Assembly (NCBI GenBank): GCA_947259725.1
Contig: CAMYNM010000001.1
Location: forward strand, 744,001-808,000
Reading direction: 5' to 3'
Length of the DNA: 64,000 nt
From: CALZIK01 sp945787635
GTDB lineage: Bacteria > Acidobacteriota > Thermoanaerobaculia > Multivoradales > JAHEKO01
The stretch's first letter is position 1. Every line of letters begins with the position of its first letter. This document shows positions 44,545-52,292 of the stretch, in pieces. Position numbers and translations under genes: made by a program. The notes below the pieces were generated by a model. That model searched no databases, had not been told where the DNA came from, and saw only the letters and a list, made by a program, of their open reading frames with translations.

Positions 44545-46698
44545 TTGGCACAGGCATTTCATCTCGACATCGCCGACAACGGACTGGCCACCGTCGTCTT
44601 CGATCAACCCGATCGCAAAGCGAACGTCTTCACCCGCGAAGCCATGGAGGAGCTCTCTGCTCTCGTGAGCCAGCTGTCGGAGCGCTCCGAGATTCGGTGC
44701 GCCGTCCTGGCGTCCGGCAAGGAGAGGATTTTCATTGCCGGAGCCGACGTCGACGCGATCGCGGGAGTCACCGACCCTGCCGAGGCCGAGAGGGGGTCGC
44801 GCGAGGGGCAGGAGCTCTTCGATCGCTGGGAGGCGCTTCCCTTCCCGACCATCGCCGCCGTACGTGGTGCCTGCATGGGTGGCGGCACCGAGATCTCTCT
44901 TTCCTGCGACTACATACTGCTCAGCGACCGGGAGGACATTCGCATCGGACTGCCGGAGACCAAGCTGGGAATCGTGCCGGGGTGGGGCGGCTGCACGAAG
45001 CTGCCGCGCAAGGTCGGTCTCACGGCGGCGCTCGACATGATCCTCGCCGGCAAGGCGGTAAGGCCCTACAAGGCCTTCAAGATCGGACTCGCTGACGCGC
45101 TGCTCCCGGAGCCGAGCTTCCATCGCGAAGTGCGACGATTCGCCGAGGGCGTGATTGCGGGCAAGACGCCGAAGCCTCGCGGGTCGAGCTTTAAAGCCAA
45201 GATGCTCGAGAAGAATCCTTTGGGCAGAAGAATCGTCTTCGACCAGGCGCGCAAGCAGGTCCTCAAGACCACCAAAGGAAACTATCCGGCGCCGCTTCGC
45301 GCCCTCGAGGTCGTGCGCACCGCGGTCTCGGAGGGCCACCGTGCCGGGCTTGCGGCCGAGGCTCGCGCGATCGGCGAGCTCGCGGTCTCTCCGGTCGCAA
45401 AGAACCTCATTCACCTCTTTCACATGATCGAAGCCGCAAAGAGCGGCGGATTCCTCGAGGGCGGCGAGCCGGCGAAGATCCGATCCACCGCGGTTCTCGG
45501 GGCGGGCGTCATGGGAGGCGGAATCGCTCAAATCCTCGCCGGCAAGCTCGATGCGCCGGTGCGGCTCAAGGACATCGGTTCGGAGGCCCTGGCCAAGGGT
45601 ATCGAGCACGCCGGCGGGCTGTTTCGCAAGCAGGTCCGGAGGCGCTGGCTGTCCAAGCCCGAGGCCGAGCGCAAGCTCGCGCTCATCCGGCCGACACTCG
45701 ACTACTCCGGCTTCGAGAACGTCGATTTCGTGATCGAGGCCATCGTCGAAAAGCTCGAAGTCAAGCAAGCGGTTTTTGCGGAGCTCGCGGCCATTGCGCC
45801 GCAGACCGCGGTTCTCGCCAGCAACACGTCGTCGCTCTCGATCGATTCGATCGGCAAGAACACGGCCCATCCTGAGCGCGTTGTCGGCATGCACTTCTTC
45901 AACCCGGTGGACAGGATGCCGCTGGTCGAGGTCGTGGTCGGCGAGACGACCTCCGCTCGAGCCATCAATACGATCATCGAGATCTCGCGCAAGCTCGGCA
46001 AGACTCCGATCGTGGTCAAGAGCGGTCCCGGTTTTCTGGTCAACCGGCTTCTTGCCTTCACGATGGCCGAAGCCATGTGGCTGCTGAACGAAGGGCATCG
46101 CATGGAGGACCTCGACCGGGCGGCCTCCAGCTGGGGCATGCCCATGGGACCGTATGCGCTTACTGACGAGGTCGGCCTCGATACCGCAGTGCACGTTTCT
46201 CACATCCTGTCCGAGGCCTTCCCCGATCGGCTCACCTATCCGAACTGGATGGACAGGATGGTGGAAGACGGCCGATTGGGAACCAAGGCCCAGAAGGGCT
46301 TCTACCTCTATGAGAAGGGTCGGCGCACCCGGCCCGACCCCGAGATCTACCGCCTGCTGGGGATCGAGCGCAAGATCGACAACCCGGATAGCGGCCGAAT
46401 CGCGGAGCGTCTGATCCTGCCGATGGTCAACGAGGCCGCGCGCTGCCTCGAAGAGGAGGTTGTCCGGAGCGCCGCGGATCTCGACCTGGCGATGATCATG
46501 GGTACCGGCTTTCCTCCCTTCCGCGGTGGGCTCTGCCGATGGGCCGACAGCCAGGGCGTGGCGAAACTGGCCGAGGAGATGGAAGCCTGGGCCGAGAAGC
46601 TCGGCGACCGTTTCCGGCCGGGTGACGCGCTGGAGCGAGTCATCGAGTCCGGCGGTTTCTATTCGAAATACTCGCGACCCGACCCCCCTCGAACATAG
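44545..46698 (+). CDS. fadJ: FadJ-like enoyl-CoA hydratase / 3-hydroxyacyl-CoA dehydrogenase
   Basis: A 717-residue bifunctional beta-oxidation protein. The N-terminal crotonase domain (about 1-190) has IAGADVDAI, CMGGGTEISLSCDY and GLPETKLGIVPGWGG, with both FadB-type glutamates present (in GGGTE and LPE). The dehydrogenase part starts near 316 with the NAD loop VLGAGVMGGGIAQ and includes ASNTSSLSI and GMHFFNPVDRMPLVEVV. I chose TTG 44545: GGAG stands nine bases before it, protein similarity begins there, and the frame upstream runs into the repeat. With the ligase upstream it completes hydration and oxidation of enoyl-CoA. No thiolase is adjacent; the one at 1-556 could serve. Confidence 0.92.
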   Translation: MAQAFHLDIADNGLATVVFDQPDRKANVFTREAMEELSALVSQLSERSEIRCAVLASGKERIFIAGADVDAIAGVTDPAEAERGSREGQELFDRWEALPFPTIAAVRGACMGGGTEISLSCDYILLSDREDIRIGLPETKLGIVPGWGGCTKLPRKVGLTAALDMILAGKAVRPYKAFKIGLADALLPEPSFHREVRRFAEGVIAGKTPKPRGSSFKAKMLEKNPLGRRIVFDQARKQVLKTTKGNYPAPLRALEVVRTAVSEGHRAGLAAEARAIGELAVSPVAKNLIHLFHMIEAAKSGGFLEGGEPAKIRSTAVLGAGVMGGGIAQILAGKLDAPVRLKDIGSEALAKGIEHAGGLFRKQVRRRWLSKPEAERKLALIRPTLDYSGFENVDFVIEAIVEKLEVKQAVFAELAAIAPQTAVLASNTSSLSIDSIGKNTAHPERVVGMHFFNPVDRMPLVEVVVGETTSARAINTIIEISRKLGKTPIVVKSGPGFLVNRLLAFTMAEAMWLLNEGHRMEDLDRAASSWGMPMGPYALTDEVGLDTAVHVSHILSEAFPDRLTYPNWMDRMVEDGRLGTKAQKGFYLYEKGRRTRPDPEIYRLLGIERKIDNPDSGRIAERLILPMVNEAARCLEEEVVRSAADLDLAMIMGTGFPPFRGGLCRWADSQGVAKLAEEMEAWAEKLGDRFRPGDALERVIESGGFYSKYSRPDPPRT

Positions 46699-46833
46699 GC
46701 CAACCTTCGGAGGTCGCCGCGAGCCGCGCTCGGGGCACCGTCCGAGACCGAATCGCGAGCGCCGCCCAGAGGTGACGGTTCTCTCGGGTCAGGCGCCGAT
46801 CGGCCGCGCATTCGCCCCGCGGGGCAACCCCCT

Positions 46834-46854
46834 CGAGCCACTGGCTCGGCTTTT
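46834..46854 (+). terminator. Probable weak terminator after fadJ
   Basis: CGAGCC-ACT-GGCTCG forms a six-base-pair stem with a three-base loop, followed by GCTTTT. It lies about 135 bases after the fadJ stop and immediately before the promoter of the VWA gene. Confidence 0.45.
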
Positions 46855-46862
46855 GCTAGCCT
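46854..46862 (+). promoter_or_regulatory. Extended -10 (TGC-TAGCCT) of the VWA gene
   Basis: TTTTGCTAGCCT repeats the same extended -10 seen before the BtpA gene, but here a leader of about 28 bases with GGAGG precedes the ATG at 46897. Confidence 0.5.
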
Positions 46863-46896
46863 AGGTACCAGCAAATCGCACACGCCAGGAGGACTC

Positions 46897-48048
46897 ATGA
46901 AACCCACCACCCAGATCTTGCTCGCCCTCGCCCTCGTCCCGACGCTCTCGGTGGCCACGCAAGCCCAGGAAGAACCTGCCGGACGATTCGAAGGCGAGGT
47001 TCGCGTCAACGAGGTCCTTCTCGACGTGGTCGTGACCGACCAGAGCGGCAATGTCATCCTGGGCCTCGGCCCGAGCGATTTCGTCGTCGAGGAGGAGGGC
47101 AAGCCCGTCGAGGTCACCACCTCGACGTTTTACTCCAATCGCAGTTTCGTCGAGTCCGCCGACGTCGGCAACCGGCTTGGGATCAGCCCTGACGATGTGC
47201 CGGTGGATCGCTACTTCATTCTCTTCTACCACGACCAGCGCCGGCTCTTGCCCCAGCTGACAACGAGATACATGGAGGCGACTCGTCGGATCGAGGAGTG
47301 GATCTTCAAGGAGCTTCTGCCCAACGACTGGGTGGCGGTAGTGCGCTACGACGCCAAGTTGATGGTGCATACCGACTTCACCACCGACAACGAACGCATC
47401 GTCAAGGCCGTTCGCGACGCGGCCAGAGGCAAGAACCCACCGGACACCTGGCCCTCGCGGGTGGACGAGGAGGCCGAAGGCTCCTCGCTCCTGGCTCACC
47501 TGCCCCAGGGGCGAGAGCTGATGAAAGAAACCAAACGCATCTACAGCGCCTTCGACGTGCTGGCGAAGGCCGCGGGTAACGTCGTTGGCCGCAAGAACCT
47601 GCTGCTCTTCAGCATGGGATTCGGCGAGTTGGACAGCTTCGGAACCTGGACCCCCGACGAGCGCTACTACGACGACATGATGCATTCGCTCAACGACAAC
47701 AACCTCGCCGTGTATTCGATCTCGGTGCTCGATGCGGTGTCCGGCCAGACAGCGGGCTTCGCTACTCCAGGCGAGCAGTCCGCCGCCGCTGGCCTGACAG
47801 CCGTCGTCGGCGGCATGGAGAACGGGTTGAGCCTGTTATCTGACGACACCGGCGGCCGCTATTTCTTCAACTTCATCAACTTCGAGCGTCCCCTCTCGGA
47901 TGTTCTCGAGGAAAACAACGGCTACTACCTGCTGAGCTACCGATCGGAGACTCCGATCGGCGAATCCGGATACCGGTCCGTCGAGGTCAAGCCCAAGAAT
48001 CCCGACTTCAAGGTCAAGGCTCGGCAAGGCTACAAGTTCGGAGCGTAA
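46897..48048 (+). CDS. Secreted VWA protein (VWFA-related Acidobacterial type)
   Basis: A 383-residue secreted protein: signal peptide (about 1-23, ending TQAQ), a segment EVLLDVVVTDQSGNVILGLGPSDFVVEEEGKPVEV that is the family opening, then a von Willebrand A-like fold (RYFILFYHDQRR, NDWVAVVRYDAKLMVHTDFTTD, KNLLLFSMGFG) and the closing NNGYYLLSYRSETP and VKPKNPDFKVKARQGYKF. This is the expanded family described as VWFA-related Acidobacterial domain. The metal-site DxSxS is not preserved. Function unknown; probably protein binding in the periplasm. GGAGG lies five bases before the ATG. Confidence 0.9.
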   Translation: MKPTTQILLALALVPTLSVATQAQEEPAGRFEGEVRVNEVLLDVVVTDQSGNVILGLGPSDFVVEEEGKPVEVTTSTFYSNRSFVESADVGNRLGISPDDVPVDRYFILFYHDQRRLLPQLTTRYMEATRRIEEWIFKELLPNDWVAVVRYDAKLMVHTDFTTDNERIVKAVRDAARGKNPPDTWPSRVDEEAEGSSLLAHLPQGRELMKETKRIYSAFDVLAKAAGNVVGRKNLLLFSMGFGELDSFGTWTPDERYYDDMMHSLNDNNLAVYSISVLDAVSGQTAGFATPGEQSAAAGLTAVVGGMENGLSLLSDDTGGRYFFNFINFERPLSDVLEENNGYYLLSYRSETPIGESGYRSVEVKPKNPDFKVKARQGYKFGA

Positions 48049-48095
48049 GCGCCCGCGCCGGGCACTCCTCCATCGCCCCGGCGAGACCTGTCGAT

Positions 48096-48884
48096 TCAGT
48101 CGGATTCGGTGAAGCTGACGGCGACGACCGTGATGTTGTCCGGCCCGCCGCCGTCGTTGGCCGCGGCGATCAACGATGTGCAGACGAAGTCAAGCGCTCC
48201 GGTACTTTCCGCCTGCCCGGCCAGATGCCTGGTCAGGCACTCGGCGATCTCCTCGTCGTCCAGCACAGCGGTCAGGCCGTCGCTGCACAGCAAGAACAAG
48301 TCGCCTACCGTGACGTCGTAGGAGCCCAGCTCGACTTCGAGCTGGGCTTCCCCACCGAGTGCGCGAGTCACCACGTTGCGGAACGGATGGCTTCGGGCTT
48401 CATCCGCCGAGAGCTCGCCGGCGGAGACCTGCTGCCCCACCCAGGTGTGATCTTCGGTGAGACGCTCCAGGTCGCCATCGCGGTACCGGTAGGCCCGGCT
48501 GTCGCCCACATGAGCGATCGCGGCGGTCGATCCGGCGAACATCATGGCGACCATGGTGGCGCCCATTCCGGAAAGGGCATCGTTCTTCTCGACCGCATTG
48601 AACACCGCTCGGTTCGCCGCCTCCAGGGCTCTGCGTAACTCGTTCGACGGCGGCGAAAGCGCCGGCTTGCGTCCCGACTTGGCGGGCAGGGTCTCGATGC
48701 TGTCGCACACGGAAAGTGCCGCCAGGCGAGATGCGACCTCGCCGTTGCCATGGCCTCCCATCCCGTCGGCGACCACGTAGAGGCTGAGCTCGGGCCGCAC
48801 GGCGAAATAGTCCTCATTATTCGATCGGGACCTGCCGACGTCAGAGCGTGCGCAGGCTGAAGCGTGAAGAGGCAAGCGGCTCAA
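48096..48884 (-). CDS. PP2C-type serine/threonine phosphatase
   Basis: A 262-residue PPM-family phosphatase. Metal-binding motifs are intact: SNNEDYFAV, VVADGMGGHGNGEVAS, AHVGDSRAYRYRDG, CSDGLTAVLDD and GGPDNITVV. It is soluble and matches Stp/PrpC enzymes that reverse Ser/Thr kinase phosphorylation. The start is TTG at 48884, overlapping the J-TPR stop as TTGA. No Hanks-type kinase is in the window, so the partner lies elsewhere. As last gene of the five-gene unit it may control that unit's envelope or division-linked proteins. Confidence 0.92.
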   Translation of the reverse strand: MSRLPLHASACARSDVGRSRSNNEDYFAVRPELSLYVVADGMGGHGNGEVASRLAALSVCDSIETLPAKSGRKPALSPPSNELRRALEAANRAVFNAVEKNDALSGMGATMVAMMFAGSTAAIAHVGDSRAYRYRDGDLERLTEDHTWVGQQVSAGELSADEARSHPFRNVVTRALGGEAQLEVELGSYDVTVGDLFLLCSDGLTAVLDDEEIAECLTRHLAGQAESTGALDFVCTSLIAAANDGGGPDNITVVAVSFTESD

Positions 48885-49501
48885 CCGGTCGATTTCGCCA
48901 AACGTAGAGCGGTCTGAAACGCGGCACGCAGCTCGGCATCCTCTCCACCCCAGTCGAGAGCTTCCTTGTAGAGCTTTGCTGCTTCCGCGTACATGCCGCC
49001 TTCATCGAACGCCTTGGCGGCCTCCTTGAGATACGCGGCATTCATCGGCTCGAGCTCGCAGGCCTTGGCGAGCGCGGCCCGAGCCCGGCCGCTGCCGCCG
49101 GGGCGCTTCTGGGACGCCAGTCCCAGGTGATACCACGCCTTACCGCTGTCCGGATCCTCTCGCGTCGCCCGCTCGAGACTCTGAATGGCCTGGTTGACGT
49201 CATTCGCGCGCAGCGCCTCCAGGCCCCTGGTGACGTAGACCTTGGCCGCCTCTTCCGAGCTGCCCTGTTGAGTCTGAGACGGCCGCGTGAGCTCGAGATC
49301 GAGCTGCCTGCGCCGGTCCCGGTCGGTCAGGACGTTGAAGGCCTGGGTGATCTCCTGAAACTCGCTTTCGGCCCGGTCTTTATCGTCTCCACGAAAACGA
49401 TCCGGATGCCTTTCCCGAGCCAGCTCGAGAAACCGCTGACGAATCTGCTTCTCCGTCGAGTTCTGGGCCACTCCCAGAACGGCGTAATAGTCTTTCGCCA
49501 T
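48881..49501 (-). CDS. J-domain protein with TPR region
   Basis: A 206-residue protein. The N-terminal J domain (1-70) has the HPD tripeptide at 32-34 needed to stimulate DnaK. The C-terminal half (about 85-200) contains two or three TPR units (AIQSLERATREDPDSGKAWYHLGLA). No zinc finger or DnaJ substrate domain. It would recruit DnaK to specific TPR-bound clients. GAAGG lies directly before the ATG. It follows the helical-repeat gene by 39 bases and overlaps the phosphatase gene. Confidence 0.88.
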   Translation of the reverse strand: MAKDYYAVLGVAQNSTEKQIRQRFLELARERHPDRFRGDDKDRAESEFQEITQAFNVLTDRDRRRQLDLELTRPSQTQQGSSEEAAKVYVTRGLEALRANDVNQAIQSLERATREDPDSGKAWYHLGLASQKRPGGSGRARAALAKACELEPMNAAYLKEAAKAFDEGGMYAEAAKLYKEALDWGGEDAELRAAFQTALRLAKSTG

Positions 49502-49540
49502 CCTTCTTCTACTCTCCTCGAGAACAACTCAAATCCGCGC

Positions 49541-50569
49541 TTACATCCGCTTCATTGTATACAACCGCTTGGCCGTGCTTCGGACCGCGTTGGCCACGTT
49601 TCTGTCTTTGGCGACCTGCTGCAGGTCTCGGACCGCGAGACGCGGCACCAGGCGTGTCGCCACACCTGCCGGAGTCCTGGGGTTCTTGACCAGGGCAAAC
49701 ATAATCGAATACTTGCGAATCCAGCTCCGGTTCTTGGCGATCGTGTCCAGGACCTCGAATATCACGGCCCGATTGTTCGCGATGTGCTCGACCTCCAACT
49801 CGTTCATAGGGTTGTTGCGAAGCACCGACGTCGCAACCATCGGGTTCGGATCCTTGATCAAAATGTTGCGAAGCGCCTTCGAGGCTCCCCTGGTCAACTT
49901 TAACCGAACCGGTATCGGCAAGGTTCGGATTTGCGATTCGGTGAGACCGATGGTCTCGTCCTTCTCGCCTTCCGCGACGACTGCTTCACGTACCTCCTCG
50001 ATGGCTTCAACGAGCTCCTCGTCGGAAATGGAGTCGGCGGCTTCTTCGAGCTCCGCCCGTGACCTGTGAGGCCGTTTCTCCCGCGGTAGAAGGTGCTCTC
50101 GGTATTCGTTGATGCGGCGCTTGGTGTAGGCCGTCGCACTCGGGTTCTTTTCAAGCTCGACCAGGATCTCCGGATACTCGACGATCATGTCCTGCCTGAG
50201 CAGGAGAATCTCTTGGATCTCAGGCTCGACCAGGGCCGCCAATTCACTCAACACTTCGACCGGTGTCGTCCTGCGCCTGACGATCGCCTCGAGCACCAAC
50301 GGGTGACGCAGATTGCGCGCAAAGTAGGCCAGCACTTCGGGCGCGGTACCGTCCTCCACCAGGGCGACCGCGATCTTGGGCTCCAAGGCAGCCAGTGACT
50401 CAGCGGCCTTGGTTGCCACCTCCTGCTCCGGCGCCGCCGCCAGGCGGACTTGAAGAGGAATCAGCTCCGCTGGGGCCACCGGCAGCATGCCACCGGCCGC
50501 CAGGAGCTTCGCCTCCTGGCCGCCTTGGAGGATCTCTCGAGCCAGCTCCTCGAAGGATCGCTCAGTCAT
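49541..50569 (-). CDS. HEAT-like helical repeat protein (unknown function)
   Basis: A 342-residue, all-helical, soluble protein without a known enzymatic motif. It reads as short repeats of the kind NPMVATSVLRNNPMNELEVEHIANN and VKNPRTPAGVATRLVPRL, resembling HEAT or leucine-rich-variant repeats, with an acidic middle segment (about 175-205). Its C-terminal third is similar to that of the protein at 51457 (NRSWIRKYSIMFALVKNPRTPAG against NRKWGRRYPIRAAIARNPATAAA), so they are paralogues. The ATG overlaps the RodZ-like stop by four bases. Probably a protein-interaction scaffold. Confidence 0.75.
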   Translation of the reverse strand: MTERSFEELAREILQGGQEAKLLAAGGMLPVAPAELIPLQVRLAAAPEQEVATKAAESLAALEPKIAVALVEDGTAPEVLAYFARNLRHPLVLEAIVRRRTTPVEVLSELAALVEPEIQEILLLRQDMIVEYPEILVELEKNPSATAYTKRRINEYREHLLPREKRPHRSRAELEEAADSISDEELVEAIEEVREAVVAEGEKDETIGLTESQIRTLPIPVRLKLTRGASKALRNILIKDPNPMVATSVLRNNPMNELEVEHIANNRAVIFEVLDTIAKNRSWIRKYSIMFALVKNPRTPAGVATRLVPRLAVRDLQQVAKDRNVANAVRSTAKRLYTMKRM

Positions 50570-51357
50570 TGAGCCGGGGCTTCCGGAGCCAGATCGCTCA
50601 AGTCGATGACAATGTCGCGGGCCATGCCGCCGGACGGAATCGACAGCTCGTACTGCACGCCGTTGACTTCGACTCGGACTCCCCCCGGGTTGCCGAGCGT
50701 CAACCGCACCTCTTGATTGGCTTCGAGCCGCATCGATTCGCCTTGCACGTGCAACTCGCTGATCCGGCGCCGGCCGTCAACCGACGCCTCCACCCAGCAG
50801 TCCTCGGTGAAATCCATGGTCACTACCAGCGGAGCGGTCTCGACCTTCTCTTGTTCGGGCTCGGGCAACGGCGGACGGGGCGGCAGGACAGGCGCCGCAA
50901 TCGCGGGCACGGCCACATCTTCCGGACCGTCGCTTCCTCCCCAGTAGATCAGAAAGGCGATCAACGCCAGAGCGACCAGCAGCGCGACAATCAGGACCCA
51001 GCTGTTTCGACTCTCCTTGTCGGGCCGCGAGACCCGGACATCCGCGCGCTCTTCCTCCACATCCTCAGAAGCCTGGAGGGCGTTGAGATACGAGTTGACC
51101 ACCTCGTCCGAGTCGAGGCCGACGAACTTAGCGTACTCGCGCAGGAAGCCCTTGGCGAATACCGGCGCCGGCAGAACGTCGAAGCGGTCCTCTTCGAGGG
51201 CCTCCAGGTAGCGGATACTGATCTTGGTGGCGTCCGAGATCTCCCGCAGCGGCACCTCACGGATCTTGCGCTGACTCCTCAACCAAGAACCGAAGCTCGC
51301 GGCGTCGCGATTCTGCTCTTCCTCCCATGGAGGCTGGCGGTTGTTGGTTGCGTTCAC
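50566..51357 (-). CDS. RodZ-like protein (HTH, membrane helix, DUF4115)
   Basis: About 263 residues. The N-terminal Cro/RodZ-type helix-turn-helix (VPLREISDATKISIRYLEALEEDRFDVLPAPVFAKGFLREYAKFVGLD) is the RodZ hallmark. One membrane helix follows (WVLIVALLVALALIAFLIYW), then a Pro-rich linker and a C-terminal beta domain of the DUF4115 type (VTMDFTEDCWVEASVDGRR). RodZ links MreB to the envelope for rod shape. The start is uncertain: GTG 51357 is chosen, but TTG 51408 is in frame and TAGAGT at 51410-51415 could be the -10. Its neighbours suggest a cell-shape cluster. Confidence 0.82.
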   Translation of the reverse strand: MNATNNRQPPWEEEQNRDAASFGSWLRSQRKIREVPLREISDATKISIRYLEALEEDRFDVLPAPVFAKGFLREYAKFVGLDSDEVVNSYLNALQASEDVEEERADVRVSRPDKESRNSWVLIVALLVALALIAFLIYWGGSDGPEDVAVPAIAAPVLPPRPPLPEPEQEKVETAPLVVTMDFTEDCWVEASVDGRRRISELHVQGESMRLEANQEVRLTLGNPGGVRVEVNGVQYELSIPSGGMARDIVIDLSDLAPEAPAQ

Positions 51358-51456
51358 TGAGAGACTGCTTGGATTACGAACGGATCGGAGCCCAAAGGTG
51401 AGTTTCAACTCTATTGGCGGCCAGCGAAGCGGTCAAATCAGGTCCGGTGCAGGGTT

Positions 51457-52251
51457 CTAGTCGGTTTCCGATCCAACGTTCTCTTCGGCGCTTGACCCGG
51501 CGCCCGGCCAAGCGCCAGGATCGATACCGAGCAGCAACCCGGCACGGCGGCGCACTGACATATCGATCCGTGGGTCGGCGCGCACCTCCCGCAAATCGGC
51601 TTTCTTGAGAAAAGCAAGCAGCTCGAGAGCGGTCGCAGCCGCGGTCGCCGGATTGCGCGCGATCGCGGCTCGAATCGGATAGCGCCTTCCCCACTTGCGA
51701 TTCTCGGCAATCCGCGCCAGCACCCCGGGTCGGGCCCGATCGGAATAGAGCAATGGCGCGAGCAAGCCCTCGGTCATCCTGGAGTTGTCCAAGAGAGCGT
51801 CGATCACGCGAAGATTGGGATCGAGCAGAAGACGGGCGATCAGCCCCGGACCGGCCTTGCGGGCGATCGCGATTCGCTCTCCGATTCCGAGCCTCGGCAG
51901 GCGCTCTGCGAGCCGCCGGTCGGCGGCCTTGCGCACCCGCGGCCGAATCCGCGTGTTGCCGCCGAGCTCGACCAGATCGCGCCAGTAGAGGCTGGGCACC
52001 AGGTTGAGCACTCGCGGCTCGGGAGTCCGCGGATGCTCGACGAGCGCCTTCTGAACCTCATGGGACGAGAGCAGCCGGCGCTCACCCAGGATCAGTTCGA
52101 TCACCCGGGCGGATGCGTACGGGCTCCGCAGAGCGGTCCTCACCACCTCGGCGTCGAGATGCTCGAGCTCAGCTTGCAGCAACTCCACTAGCTCCTGCTC
52201 GCCACAGTCCCGGAGCCGGGCGGTCAGCTGAGCGCGACGTGCAGGATCCAT
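51457..52251 (-). CDS. HEAT-like helical repeat protein, paralogue of the 49541 gene
   Basis: A 264-residue, strongly basic, all-helical protein with no catalytic motif. Repeats such as RDLVELGGNTRIRPRVRKAADRRLAERL and NRKWGRRYPIRAAIARNPATAA resemble those of the protein at 49541. It is the first gene of the five-gene unit, with TAGAGT exactly six bases before its ATG and TTGTCG 16 bases before that. It diverges from the giant GreA gene with only 41 bases between start codons. Confidence 0.75.
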   Translation of the reverse strand: MDPARRAQLTARLRDCGEQELVELLQAELEHLDAEVVRTALRSPYASARVIELILGERRLLSSHEVQKALVEHPRTPEPRVLNLVPSLYWRDLVELGGNTRIRPRVRKAADRRLAERLPRLGIGERIAIARKAGPGLIARLLLDPNLRVIDALLDNSRMTEGLLAPLLYSDRARPGVLARIAENRKWGRRYPIRAAIARNPATAAATALELLAFLKKADLREVRADPRIDMSVRRRAGLLLGIDPGAWPGAGSSAEENVGSETD

Positions 52252-52257
52252 TGCGAT

Positions 52258-52285
52258 ACTCTACCCTGCCGAAAGCCGGCGACAA
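52258..52285 (-). promoter_or_regulatory. Promoter of the helical-repeat/RodZ unit, leaderless
   Basis: TTGTCG (52285-52280), 16 bases, TAGAGT (52263-52258), then six bases and the ATG at 52251. A leaderless transcript is predicted, and the -35 overlaps the leader of the divergent GreA gene. Confidence 0.55.
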
Positions 52286-52292
52286 CCTCCCC

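Noticed and set aside
46814..46825. GCCCCGCGGGGC palindrome as a terminator
   Set aside because: It has no unpaired loop of proper size and no U-tract; the hairpin at 46834-46854 is the better candidate.
52113..52292. In-frame 60-codon extension of the giant GreA
   Set aside because: It runs antisense through the start of the helical-repeat gene and across both promoters, and is Arg/Pro-rich without similarity.
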